Source: Verrucomicrobiota bacterium (lineage in GTDB: Bacteria; Verrucomicrobiota; Verrucomicrobiia; Verrucomicrobiales; DEV007). From it: a DNA stretch of 64,000 nucleotides. Of the stretch, positions 1 to 7,953 are shown piece by piece. Below the pieces are notes generated by a model. It saw nothing but the letters and a program-made list of their open reading frames with translations, was not told the DNA's origin and searched no databases. The DNA is taken from positions 1 to 64,000 of the forward strand of contig JAGWVU010000004.1 in the NCBI GenBank assembly GCA_018970725.1, read 5' to 3'. Numbering within the stretch: position 1 is the stretch's first letter; each line of letters begins with the position of its first letter. The position numbers and the translations under genes were made by a program.

Positions 1-130
1 CGGCGGAGCGACTCCGGAACCACCTTGAGGAAAAAAGCCGATGCCGTCTCCGCCATCCCGAACATGCGGCGGAAGAAATGATCGTGCGGATGATGCAGGT
101 CAAAGTCCCGCTCCCTGCCATCCTCTCCCG
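1..130. repeat. 130-bp direct repeat, copy 1
   Basis: Bases 1-130 are identical, by eye, to 1015-1144 (offset 1014). The repeat covers codons about 7-49 of two tandem Rpn-family genes and may continue beyond the left edge. Just upstream of the identical block the two copies differ in the first six codons, then share another short block around the start codon. Confidence 0.9.
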
Positions 131-149
131 CTGTCTCCTTGCTGCCCAT
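1..149 (-). CDS. Rpn-family nuclease/transposase-like protein, 5' end only
   Basis: Only the first 49 codons are inside the window; the gene runs off the left edge. Reading from the ATG at 147-149 on the minus strand gives MGSKETAGEDGRERDFDLHH, then HDHFFRRMFG and ASAFFLKVVPESLR, which matches the N-terminus of the neighbouring gene at 192-1163. The HD..F...F opening is typical of the Rpn (YhgA-like, PD-(D/E)XK) family, whose characterised members are recombination-promoting DNA nucleases. From about codon 7 onward it is identical at DNA level to its neighbour, so this is a recent tandem duplicate. Whether the remainder is intact cannot be seen. Confidence 0.8.
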   Translation of the reverse strand, partial: MGSKETAGEDGRERDFDLHHPHDHFFRRMFGMAETASAFFLKVVPESLR

Positions 150-191
150 GCGGAATGCTCCCCATCCACCCCGGCGGAGATCCTCCCCAAA

Positions 192-1163
192 TCAGCCCAA
201 CCCCAAAAGCCGCCGGGCATCCTCGGGTTTCATGCCGGAGGCGCAGAGCCGCTCCAAAGCCAGCTGCAAACCTTCCTCCCGCCCCTTCTCCATACCCTTC
301 TCCATCCCCTCCTCGATCCCATCGAGGATCAAGGCCTCCAAGGCGGAGCGCGCCTCCGTCCCGACCTTTGTCTTCGTCGCTTCAAGTTCCTGAATCATGG
401 CTCTGCGATCCTCCGGTCGCGCCGCGGCAAACAAATACAGCAACGCGACCCGGATCACCTTACCGTGCTCCCCAACTTCCGGCAAGCGTTCGATGGCCTC
501 GAACACCAACGGCAGGCCGCTACCGGCCGCCCCCCGGCCCACCAGCTTCATGACCATCAATACCAGCCGCAGCATCTCCGGGCTCACTTCATCCCATTCG
601 GTCCCCTGCAACGACTCCAGACGGTAGGTGAAATCCGGCACGAACCCGCGCACATCCGCCCCAGGCACCTCCACCATCTCCCCGAAGAAGAGTGGTGCGC
701 TCCACGGCGCGCTTCCTTGGTAAAGCACCAACGGCAGGATAAACGGCAAACTCACCGGCCCCTCGGCCGAGGCGACGTCCGACCTCAGGTGACGTTCCCA
801 AATCTTCACCAGATAAAACAACAGCCGCACGGGCATGAGCCGGTCCGGCTCCCGTTGATGCTCAAAGAGCACATACACGTAAACCGCCTGCCCCTCCTCC
901 TTCTCCTCCGCTGCCGCCTCACAACGCCACAGCAGGTCCGATTGCGCGCCCCGCAGTTCCTCCGAGACAAAACTGACGTTCTCCAGCCCCATCCTCCCTG
1001 GGTCGGACACAAAGCGGCGGAGCGACTCCGGAACCACCTTGAGGAAAAAAGCCGATGCCGTCTCCGCCATCCCGAACATGCGGCGGAAGAAATGATCGTG
1101 CGGATGATGCAGGTCAAAGTCCCGCTCCCTGCCATCCTCTCCCGCAGCTTCCCCGCTGTCCAT
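192..1163 (-). CDS. Rpn-family recombination-promoting nuclease / putative transposase
   Basis: A 323-residue protein. The N-terminal HDHFFRRMF motif, the acidic SDLLW strand and the YVLFEHQREPDRLMPVRL segment are hallmarks of the Rpn/YhgA-like PD-(D/E)XK nuclease family. Characterised E. coli members (RpnA-E) are Ca-stimulated DNases that promote RecA-independent recombination. The C-terminus has the family's usual charged, repeat-prone region (EEGMEKGMEKGREEG, then a short helix ending LLGLG), which often varies in length between paralogues. I start at the ATG at 1161-1163 because homology to the upstream copy begins there; a GTG at 1193 would add ten residues. The gene sits 42 bp downstream of the partial paralogue's start codon, in the same orientation. 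Confidence 0.85.
   Translation of the reverse strand: MDSGEAAGEDGRERDFDLHHPHDHFFRRMFGMAETASAFFLKVVPESLRRFVSDPGRMGLENVSFVSEELRGAQSDLLWRCEAAAEEKEEGQAVYVYVLFEHQREPDRLMPVRLLFYLVKIWERHLRSDVASAEGPVSLPFILPLVLYQGSAPWSAPLFFGEMVEVPGADVRGFVPDFTYRLESLQGTEWDEVSPEMLRLVLMVMKLVGRGAAGSGLPLVFEAIERLPEVGEHGKVIRVALLYLFAAARPEDRRAMIQELEATKTKVGTEARSALEALILDGIEEGMEKGMEKGREEGLQLALERLCASGMKPEDARRLLGLG
1015..1144. repeat. 130-bp direct repeat, copy 2
   Basis: This is the second copy of the perfect repeat at 1-130, inside the 5' part of the intact Rpn-family gene. Perfect identity at third codon positions points to recent duplication or gene conversion rather than purifying selection alone. Confidence 0.9.
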
Positions 1164-1381
1164 GCGGAATGCTCCCCCCGGCCTTGCAGTCACGCAAGGC
1201 GCTCTCCGGAGAATTTAGTTCCGTCGCCATGAGCATCAAACTTTCCAGCGTCGGTCAATTTCCAATCGCGACCATCCAGTCGCCCCCGACCTGCCAGATG
1301 ATCACCCAAGAAGAGCTCTGGCCCTGACCGAAGACAAGAAGACTGCGACGTTCGGTCGGACCAGCCAACTCCTACTTTTGA

Positions 1382-1392
1382 ACAAAATTTGT
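1382..1392. promoter_or_regulatory. 11-bp palindrome upstream of the histidine kinase
   Basis: ACAAA-A-TTTGT is a perfect inverted repeat in an AT-rich patch that stands out in a GC-rich neighbourhood, 23 bp before the first candidate start codon of the kinase. A wider CGGTCG...CGACCG pair flanks it. It could be an operator or part of a promoter. No convincing -35/-10 pair was found, so the role is a guess. Confidence 0.2.
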
Positions 1393-1414
1393 CCATGACG
1401 ACCGACCAGTCTGC

Positions 1415-2806
1415 ATGCTTTTTGATCAGTCTCCCATGAACCGCTTTCATCCCACGCGCTCAGCGCTCGGTCGCCGGGTCTCTTTCGCCCTCGCCGCGTG
1501 CACCTTTCTCACCACCGTAGCCACTGCGATCATCACGGACTTGGCCGAGCGTCGCCATGATCGCGAACGCTTTGAAGCACTGGCCCTCGCCAATCGCGCC
1601 TTTGTCGAGAACTCCCTGTTACCTCCGAGTCAATCCTTGGCCCGCAAACTTTCGGGGGTTCTCGGCCTCGATGTCGGCTTCCGCCTCCCCGGTGGAACCC
1701 TCGTCCTCGGTAACGGAGACGCTGTAGCATGGAACGCCCTCCTCCAAAAGCTTCCCGCGGGAGAAAATCAGTTTTGTCGCGCTGCCGGCAGGGAACTCCG
1801 CTGCCTCCGGCTCCGTTCCGGAGTCGAAATGCTCTTCGCCCGGCCCGGACCGGGCTGGAGCGTGATCTGGACTCCGGCCCTCCTCGCCTCACTCCTCATC
1901 CTGCCCACCCTGGCCCTGCTGCCCGCGTTGGCTTTGGCCCGAGACCTCGTGATCCCCCTTCAACGCCTCAGCGCTTGGCTTCCCCACCTCGGACACGACG
2001 CCATCGACGGTCCAGAATCTCCCGTTCCCCTGCCGCCGGCCCCCGCTAGCCGCTCCGATGAGATCGGCGACCTCGCCCGTGCTCTCTTCCAAGCCCGCGA
2101 GCGCCTGACCGAACAAGTGCAACTCCGCCGCCAGAGCGAACGCATGGCCACCTTCGGACGCATGGCCACCAGTCTGGCCCATGAAATCAAAAACCCGGCC
2201 GCCGCCATCCGACTCCACACGGAGCTCCTTAGCGAACCTGGCGCCCCCGGCTTCGACCCTTCATCCTCGCTCAACGCCATCAGGACTTCGACCGACCGCA
2301 TCGTTGCGCTCGTCCACCAATGGCTCTTCGTGGTGCGTCCCTCCCCGCCCCACCGCAGTCCCCATGACCTCTGCGAGATCGTCTTCGCCTGCCTGAGGGA
2401 TCTCCGCTCCTCAGCCGCGCATCATGGGATCACCTTCACCGAGCGGGACCGACCTCCCGGCCCGGTTCTTCTGATCGTCGACCGGCTCCGCATCGAGCAT
2501 GCCCTGCGGAACCTCCTCGCCAACGCCTGCGAGGCCATGCCGCTCGGTGGCGAAGTCCAAATCTCGTGGACCGATCAACCCGAGATCGCCCTCACCATCC
2601 TCGATTCCGGCACCGGGTTCTCGTCGGAAGCCCTCCAACACCTCGGTGAACCGTTTTACTCCACCAAGGAAGGCGGGCTCGGACTCGGACTCAACCTTGC
2701 GACCGAAGTGATCCAGGCGCATGGAGGCTCTCTCTCCGTTTCCCGGAACCCCTCAGGCTCGGGCGCCGCCGTAACCCTCACCTTTCCCCGCTCCCTCAGA
2801 CCATGA
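1415..2806 (+). CDS. two-component sensor histidine kinase
   Basis: A 463-residue membrane sensor kinase. TM helices lie at about residues 22-42 and 152-176 and bracket a short periplasmic domain of roughly 110 residues. Next come a HAMP-like linker and a HisKA domain with the H-box LAHEIKNP (phosphoacceptor His about 256). The HATPase domain has the N-box RNLLANACEA (about 365), DSGTGF (397) and GGLGLGL (420). The G-box context resembles NtrB/AtoS-type kinases. It phosphorylates a partner regulator, here surely the gene downstream, which overlaps it by 4 bp (ATGA). The signal sensed cannot be read. An alternative ATG at 1436 removes seven residues; neither start has a clear Shine-Dalgarno sequence. 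Confidence 0.9.
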   Translation: MLFDQSPMNRFHPTRSALGRRVSFALAACTFLTTVATAIITDLAERRHDRERFEALALANRAFVENSLLPPSQSLARKLSGVLGLDVGFRLPGGTLVLGNGDAVAWNALLQKLPAGENQFCRAAGRELRCLRLRSGVEMLFARPGPGWSVIWTPALLASLLILPTLALLPALALARDLVIPLQRLSAWLPHLGHDAIDGPESPVPLPPAPASRSDEIGDLARALFQARERLTEQVQLRRQSERMATFGRMATSLAHEIKNPAAAIRLHTELLSEPGAPGFDPSSSLNAIRTSTDRIVALVHQWLFVVRPSPPHRSPHDLCEIVFACLRDLRSSAAHHGITFTERDRPPGPVLLIVDRLRIEHALRNLLANACEAMPLGGEVQISWTDQPEIALTILDSGTGFSSEALQHLGEPFYSTKEGGLGLGLNLATEVIQAHGGSLSVSRNPSGSGAAVTLTFPRSLRP

Positions 2807-4110
2807 ATTCCCCTGTCCAGGTTCTCATCGTCGAGGACGACGCCCCTTTGGCCACCGCCTTCAGCGTCGTCGTGCGGAGGGTTGGCGGCATTCCCGTCCC
2901 GGTTCACTCCGCTTCACGCGCCGCCGCCATTCTCGACAGCGGGGGTATCGGACTCATGATCCTCGATATCGGTCTTCCGGACCGCAACGGACTCGACTTC
3001 CTCCGCGAGCGCTCCTTTTCGGCTCACCCCGTTCCGCCAGTCCTTCTGGTCACCGCCCATGGAAGCCTCACCAACGCGATCGAAGCCAAACGACTCGGTG
3101 TCCTCGATTTTCTCGAGAAACCAGTCGATCTCGCCACCCTCCAACCGCTCCTCGCCGCCGCGCTCGAAGCCATCACGGCCCCGCACTCCTCTCCCCGGTT
3201 CATCTCCCCGCCGCTGTCCTACATTGGGGCCGCGGATTCCATGCGGCCCGTCTTCCAAGGGATCGCACATGCCTGCAGCAGCCGCACCACCGTGCTCATT
3301 GAAGGCGGGACCGGCACCGGCAAAACCACCACGGCCCACCTCATCGCCCGGAACGATCCGCTCGCTGCGCCAGCCACCACCCTATCGGCCACCGAAGACG
3401 CCCGCATCCGCGATTTCCTCGGCAACGCGGCCCCTCACGTCCTCATCATCGAGGAAGTCGCAAGCCTCTCCCCGGATAGCCAAAGCGCCCTTTCCCGGAT
3501 CATCGATGCCACCGATCCCGCCCTCCGCATCATCTCAACTTCGACTCACCCGCTTTGGCCCTTGGTCCGCGACGGGCTCTTTTCCCCTGCGCTCTACTAC
3601 CGACTGCAGCCGGCCCGGATCCTCCTGCCCCCGCTCCGGGACCGGGTCACCGATTTGCCCGCTTTCGCATCCTGGTTCCTCGGACAACTCCGCCCCGGAA
3701 TCGCCTGCCACCTGAAGCCGGAATCCTTGCAGGCCCTCGAGCGCCACGATTGGCCCGGCAACCTTCGCGAACTCCACAACGCATTAGCCTGGGCTTGCTT
3801 CTCGTCCGGTCCTCGGCTCGAAATCGAGGTCCGCGACCTCCCCCCGGAAATTACCCGGCCCCGTGGATTATCCGACCCGCTCCACGGTTCACTGACCCAC
3901 GCGATCCGTCCCTGGCTCGACAACCGACTCCGCACCGAACCGGCTCTCGACTACCGCAGCCTGATCGATGAACTCGAGCGTTCCCTCTTGCTCGAATTGC
4001 TCCTCCATCACCAAAACAAACCCAGCCGTCTTGCCAGCGTCCGCGGCCTCAACCGCTCCACCCTCCGCAAGCGACTCCAGGACCTCGGCATCGATCCCCG
4101 TCGCTCCTGA
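2803..4110 (+). CDS. NtrC-type response regulator without GAFTGA loop
   Basis: A 435-residue cytoplasmic regulator of three domains. The receiver domain has D12/D13, phosphoacceptor D55 (LDIGLPD), T84 and K106. The AAA+ domain has Walker A GGTGTGKTT (168-176), Walker-B-like LIIEEV (214-219), LYYRL and LPPLRDR. A Fis-type HTH occupies about 394-432. Only about 43 residues separate Walker A and Walker B, against roughly 65 in NtrC. The ELFG...GAFTGA segment that contacts sigma-54 is missing and the usual Walker B Asp is Glu. So it is unlikely to activate sigma-54 promoters and may work like TyrR-type members or as a plain DNA-binding regulator. It is translationally coupled to the kinase. Confidence 0.88.
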   Translation: MNSPVQVLIVEDDAPLATAFSVVVRRVGGIPVPVHSASRAAAILDSGGIGLMILDIGLPDRNGLDFLRERSFSAHPVPPVLLVTAHGSLTNAIEAKRLGVLDFLEKPVDLATLQPLLAAALEAITAPHSSPRFISPPLSYIGAADSMRPVFQGIAHACSSRTTVLIEGGTGTGKTTTAHLIARNDPLAAPATTLSATEDARIRDFLGNAAPHVLIIEEVASLSPDSQSALSRIIDATDPALRIISTSTHPLWPLVRDGLFSPALYYRLQPARILLPPLRDRVTDLPAFASWFLGQLRPGIACHLKPESLQALERHDWPGNLRELHNALAWACFSSGPRLEIEVRDLPPEITRPRGLSDPLHGSLTHAIRPWLDNRLRTEPALDYRSLIDELERSLLLELLLHHQNKPSRLASVRGLNRSTLRKRLQDLGIDPRRS

Positions 4111-4128
4111 AACCCCTTGGTTTTCAGG
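4106..4128 (+). terminator. hairpin at the 3' end of the two-component operon
   Basis: CCTGAAACC pairs with GGTTTTCAGG across a 4-base loop, with one bulged base, starting inside the stop codon of the regulator. It is followed by a G tract rather than U residues, so it may act as a weak terminator or 3' stabiliser between convergent genes. Confidence 0.4.
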
Positions 4129-4227
4129 GGGGGCCATAACCGCCCACTTCATCCTGACTCTGGATGACCCGGCCCCTACCTTCCCGAAGATCCCGGTTTA
4201 ACCCACGATGGAAAATGGCTCTCCGCC

Positions 4228-6135
4228 TCACCGATTATCGGCCTTGGTCAGCTCGAACCCATCGAAGAGCCGGCCTTCGAGGTCATAGGCCTTGAATTGG
4301 ATGGTGCGGTCGTGAACCGTGGCAAAACAGTAGTGGTGGCCGCGCTGCACATGGATCGAGAACCACGACCGCTGCGGCGCGGCCTGCTCCAGCCCGCCTC
4401 CGCCTCCTCCGCTCACGATGTAGCGCACGCCACGCTTCTGGTTGACCGCCATGTTCAAGATGGGCCAAGTGCGCTCATAGCTGTGAATGTGACCGGCAAA
4501 GGCAATGTCAATCCCGTGTTTTTCGTAAAGCGGGATCAAATGCCCCACCCCGCTCTCTCCCCATCCCATCGGCTCCTTGCCCGGCTTGCCGGTCCATTTG
4601 TCCCCATAATCGTTCTCGTCCGAACTGAAGCAGGGATGATGATGGGCCGCGAATTTCCACACTGCGCTGGAACCCTCGAGCGCCTTCTCCAACCGCTGGT
4701 ATTGCTCGCTGCCCGGACTACAATCCTTGTTGGAATCCACCATGAAGAACTCTGCGTTGCCCACCTTGAACGTGTAAAACCACTCCGGCCCTGGCAGGCT
4801 GAAATAGTCGTAATACCAATGGGAATTCCTCTCATGGTTCCCAATCACCGGAAAGACCGGCACATGCGCAAACACCCTCCCGCAGGGTTCGAACAGGTCG
4901 TTGACCCACTGATGCTTCGCGAATCCGTCGTCCACCACGTCCCCGCAATGCAGCATGAAATTGGGCCGCAACGCGAAGATTCCTTCCGCGCATTTTCGCG
5001 TGACCTCCGGATTGCGCTGGGTATCCCCCAAAATACCGAAGGCCCAAGGCAGCTCCGGTCCCGGCAAGGTCTGGAAGGAACAGACCTCGCTGCGGACGCT
5101 GTTGCCCCGGGCATCCACGCAGGTGACCCGGTAAAAACACGGGGTATGTGGCTTGAGCCCCTCCAAACGGACCTCGTTGATCGCACCCGCCTCCGCGGCG
5201 GTGACCCGGTTGGAAAACGGCTGACGCTCCCCGTATTCCACCGTCATCTTCGAGGGCAGGGTCGTTTCGCAGAGAATGCGCAGGGAACTCGCCGTGGCAT
5301 GCTGGAGATACGGTTTCACCGTGAACTGGAGCACCGGGTTCGCCGCGCCGGGAGCCTCGATCAATTTGCGGCTGCGCTCGACCGCCTGCCCGATCTCCGC
5401 CGCCTGAAGCTCCCGGGCGAACACTTTGACTTCGTAAACCGCACCATTCATCGGGTTCAACTCGTTGTCGTCCGCATAGGCGCCGAGGACATAGCGCCCG
5501 CGCTCCGGGTAGAGAATTTCCCCGGACTGTTCGGCGCTTTCCCCCTCCAACCTCCCGTTCACGTAAAGGCGCATCGTCTTCCCATCAAAAGTTGCGGCCA
5601 CGTGGCTCCAGCGCCCCACCGCGATCTCCGACCGTCCCACCAGCCGGGTCAGCCTGCCATTGCCGTCGTCGGTGCCCTTGGTCGACAGGGTGAAGGTGAA
5701 GTGCCGCCCATTGTAACCCAGCACCCAACCTTTCTCGAAATCGGCGTTGTCCTGCGCCAAGCCGATGATCCCACCATCCTCGCGCGGTTCGTTGATCATG
5801 ACCCACGCCGCCACACTGAACGCCTCGCGCGGGAGAATCTTTTCCGCCCCCGCCGGAGAATCCGCCAGAACGAGATAATCGCCACCCCCTCCCAAGGCCA
5901 CCGCCTGCGCCGGCCCGATGTCCGTCCAAACCGGCGCCCCGACCAAACGGGCGGAAGCGTTGTGCGTCAGATCCTGCCAGACGCCGCCCTCCGGCGCGTG
6001 CGCCCCCGTGGCAAAATGCGTCACCAAATCCCGCTCCACCTTGTCCGGGTGAGCCAACCCCTCACCCCCCCAAGCAGCCAGGGCCAGAACCAGCCCCCAA
6101 CGGCCGCGGGTTTCACCCGGTCTCGATCGACTCAT
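4228..6135 (-). CDS. secreted LamG plus purple-acid-phosphatase-like phosphoesterase
   Basis: A 635-residue exported protein. The start at 6135 is chosen over an upstream ATG (6237) because an AAAGAGG ribosome-binding site lies 5 nt before it and a signal peptide (GLVLALAAWGGEGLA) follows. Residues about 60-260 form a LamG/concanavalin-like lectin domain. A fibronectin-III-like purple acid phosphatase N-domain precedes a calcineurin-type metallophosphoesterase. The metal-site motifs are GDTQ, CGDVVDDG, GNHERN, AHHHP and GHIHSYERTWP. The usual GDxxY is GDVVDD, so the purple-acid Tyr ligand seems absent and the metal centre may not be the Fe(III) type. The likely role is extracellular phosphate-ester hydrolysis on a glycan surface. 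It is a single gene between convergent neighbours. Confidence 0.85.
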   Translation of the reverse strand: MSRSRPGETRGRWGLVLALAAWGGEGLAHPDKVERDLVTHFATGAHAPEGGVWQDLTHNASARLVGAPVWTDIGPAQAVALGGGGDYLVLADSPAGAEKILPREAFSVAAWVMINEPREDGGIIGLAQDNADFEKGWVLGYNGRHFTFTLSTKGTDDGNGRLTRLVGRSEIAVGRWSHVAATFDGKTMRLYVNGRLEGESAEQSGEILYPERGRYVLGAYADDNELNPMNGAVYEVKVFARELQAAEIGQAVERSRKLIEAPGAANPVLQFTVKPYLQHATASSLRILCETTLPSKMTVEYGERQPFSNRVTAAEAGAINEVRLEGLKPHTPCFYRVTCVDARGNSVRSEVCSFQTLPGPELPWAFGILGDTQRNPEVTRKCAEGIFALRPNFMLHCGDVVDDGFAKHQWVNDLFEPCGRVFAHVPVFPVIGNHERNSHWYYDYFSLPGPEWFYTFKVGNAEFFMVDSNKDCSPGSEQYQRLEKALEGSSAVWKFAAHHHPCFSSDENDYGDKWTGKPGKEPMGWGESGVGHLIPLYEKHGIDIAFAGHIHSYERTWPILNMAVNQKRGVRYIVSGGGGGGLEQAAPQRSWFSIHVQRGHHYCFATVHDRTIQFKAYDLEGRLFDGFELTKADNR

Positions 6136-6140
6136 GCGCA

Positions 6141-6147
6141 CCTCTTT
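6141..6147 (-). promoter_or_regulatory. ribosome-binding site deciding the phosphoesterase start
   Basis: On the minus strand AAAGAGG is followed by a 5-nt spacer and the ATG at 6133-6135. It is one of the clearest Shine-Dalgarno sites in the window and argues against the longer frame that opens at 6237. Confidence 0.6.
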
Positions 6148-6437
6148 CATCCTGAACCCGGTGAGGCGGTCAACGCAAGCCTTGTTCAAAAAACAAAGAA
6201 CACCGGCAACAAAACTTCGGAACCCGCGGATGCCCATTCAGGGCCGGATCACCGTTTCATCCTGCGTGCAGGAAACTTGGAAGTCAGACCTGCGGTGTGC
6301 CCCTCTGTCCTGGCACCGTCTTCCTGCCGGCATCCGTTCCGGGCTCCGGGAAATGTGGACCAGCAAATCACTTGCATGCCGCGAAATTCCATCTCTGTTA
6401 AACGTTGTTTCGCGTCCGGGACCCCCATTCACCCGCC

Positions 6438-7886
6438 ATGAGCCTCATCACCCGTGTTCTCGATGCCGCCTATTGCAGCACGACCCACCACAAGCTGGCG
6501 CTCGATGCCCTCGATCATCTCCGGGCAGCCAGGGGGCCATCCTGGCGGAACTTTCTCCTGACCCATCACCGGGTCTATTTGGAAGGGGCGATGGATCCTG
6601 ACCGAACGTTCAAGGACTTCAGCCACCATGTCCTCCATGTCCGGGAGGATTACTGGGGAGGTGCACGGGAAGCGGTCCGCCACTGGTATGGGGCCACCGT
6701 CAGGGCACTTTGGCGCAAGGAATGGAGTCTGGCCGCCTACAATGCCGGGGTGCTGGGGCACTATGTGACGGACCCGCTGATGCCGTTTCACACCGGCCAG
6801 ACCAAGGAAAGTGCCGACATCCACCACGCCGTGGAGTGGTCCATCCGGCACAGCTACGACGAACTGCGCGCCCTTGCCAAGTCCCGGACGGGCTACCCCC
6901 ACCTCGAGGCCGGAACGCATCCCGGGTGGCTCGACGAACTCGTGACCGCCGGGGCCGAGATTTCCAACGGCTATTACGAGGCGCTGATCGGACACTTCAA
7001 CTTCGCCCGCTCTATCAAGGATCCCAGAGCCGGGCTGGATCAGGAGGGACGCGAGATGGTCTCCCAATTGCTCGGCTTTGCCACCGTCACCTTGGCGCGA
7101 ATTCTCGACCGGGCCTTTGTCGAAGCGGGCGTGGCCCCGCCGCAGACCCATCCATCCCTCGAGGGCTGCTTCGCCCTGCTGGATGTTCCCATCGCCTGGG
7201 TCTCAAGGAATCTGTCAGACGCCCGGGAGCGCGGTCTGCTCGAAGCCCAGTATCGCGAATGGGTCGCGACCGGCCGGGTCGAGCGGACCCTGACACCCAA
7301 TGTGCGCCAGGTCCGTGGCGAGCTGGCGAAGGTGCGAGCCCAAGCAGCCCAAGCGGCCCCGCCCCCCCCGGTGGCCCAAGTCAAAGAGGTTCCCGTTTCC
7401 GGCCCCCTGCAGCTGACCGATGCCGTGGAGCGGGCGCCCTCAATCGGTCCGAAGACCGCGGAGTGCCTCAACGCCTGCGGGGTGTGGACGGTCGGGGACC
7501 TGATGCAGATCCAACCCGATGATCTCGCCCGGCGTTTGGGTGGCAACCGGAGTTTGGAAAGCAACCGGAGTTCCGCGGGAATGGTGGTCGATTGGCAGGA
7601 TCAGGCCCGGCTCATGCTGGAGATTCCGGCGTTGGAGGCAACCCAAGCCGCGATCCTCACCAGCGCTGGTTACCGCACCGTCTCCGCGCTTGCCAGTGCC
7701 CGTCCGGAGGAGCTTCTTGAGGACATCATCGGATTCCTCCGGGGACCTCACGGTCGGCGCTCGCTCCGCGGCGAGGCCCTGCCCACCCTGCGGGACGCCA
7801 CCACCCTCATCGCCTGGGCGGAAGCCGCCTCGGGCGCGGGGCCCCGGCCATGCAAGGACCCGGGCAAGGTGGTGCTGCCCTCCTGA
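6438..7886 (+). CDS. zinc-dependent phospholipase C family protein with DUF4332 tail
   Basis: A 482-residue protein. The N-terminal half (about 1-290) matches the zinc-dependent phospholipase C / S1-P1-nuclease-like fold. It is rich in helices bearing ligand-type histidines: THHKLALDAL, FSHHVLHVREDYW, LGHYVTDPLMPFHTGQT and IHHAVEW. After a Pro/Ala linker the C-terminus (about 335-465) contains two helix-hairpin-helix-like DUF4332 units (SIGPKTAECLNACGVWTVGD and a second near ILTSAGYRTVSAL). No signal peptide is obvious, which is odd for a phospholipase C. Substrate unknown. The ATG at 6438 is preferred; an earlier in-frame start at 6405 adds eleven residues without better context. Confidence 0.8.
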   Translation: MSLITRVLDAAYCSTTHHKLALDALDHLRAARGPSWRNFLLTHHRVYLEGAMDPDRTFKDFSHHVLHVREDYWGGAREAVRHWYGATVRALWRKEWSLAAYNAGVLGHYVTDPLMPFHTGQTKESADIHHAVEWSIRHSYDELRALAKSRTGYPHLEAGTHPGWLDELVTAGAEISNGYYEALIGHFNFARSIKDPRAGLDQEGREMVSQLLGFATVTLARILDRAFVEAGVAPPQTHPSLEGCFALLDVPIAWVSRNLSDARERGLLEAQYREWVATGRVERTLTPNVRQVRGELAKVRAQAAQAAPPPPVAQVKEVPVSGPLQLTDAVERAPSIGPKTAECLNACGVWTVGDLMQIQPDDLARRLGGNRSLESNRSSAGMVVDWQDQARLMLEIPALEATQAAILTSAGYRTVSALASARPEELLEDIIGFLRGPHGRRSLRGEALPTLRDATTLIAWAEAASGAGPRPCKDPGKVVLPS

Positions 7887-7953
7887 GGTCTGGTTGAAAG
7901 GCTCCTGATTTCCCGCGAAAGCGCGCCGCTTCGGGTTGGTTACGCGATCCCCG

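Noticed and set aside
1190-1450. 86-codon minus-strand frame between the Rpn gene and the kinase
   Set aside because: No homology or ribosome-binding site, and it overlaps both neighbouring 5' regions.
6307-6325. Possible sigma-54 promoter (TGGCACC...TGC) upstream of the phosphoesterase or phospholipase genes
   Set aside because: GG and GC are 12 bp apart, not 10, and the orientation and distance suit neither start.
4297-6441. 714-codon open frame on the plus strand
   Set aside because: It is antisense to the LamG phosphoesterase gene and its translation is Arg/Pro/His-rich with no recognisable domain; long antisense frames are expected at this GC content.
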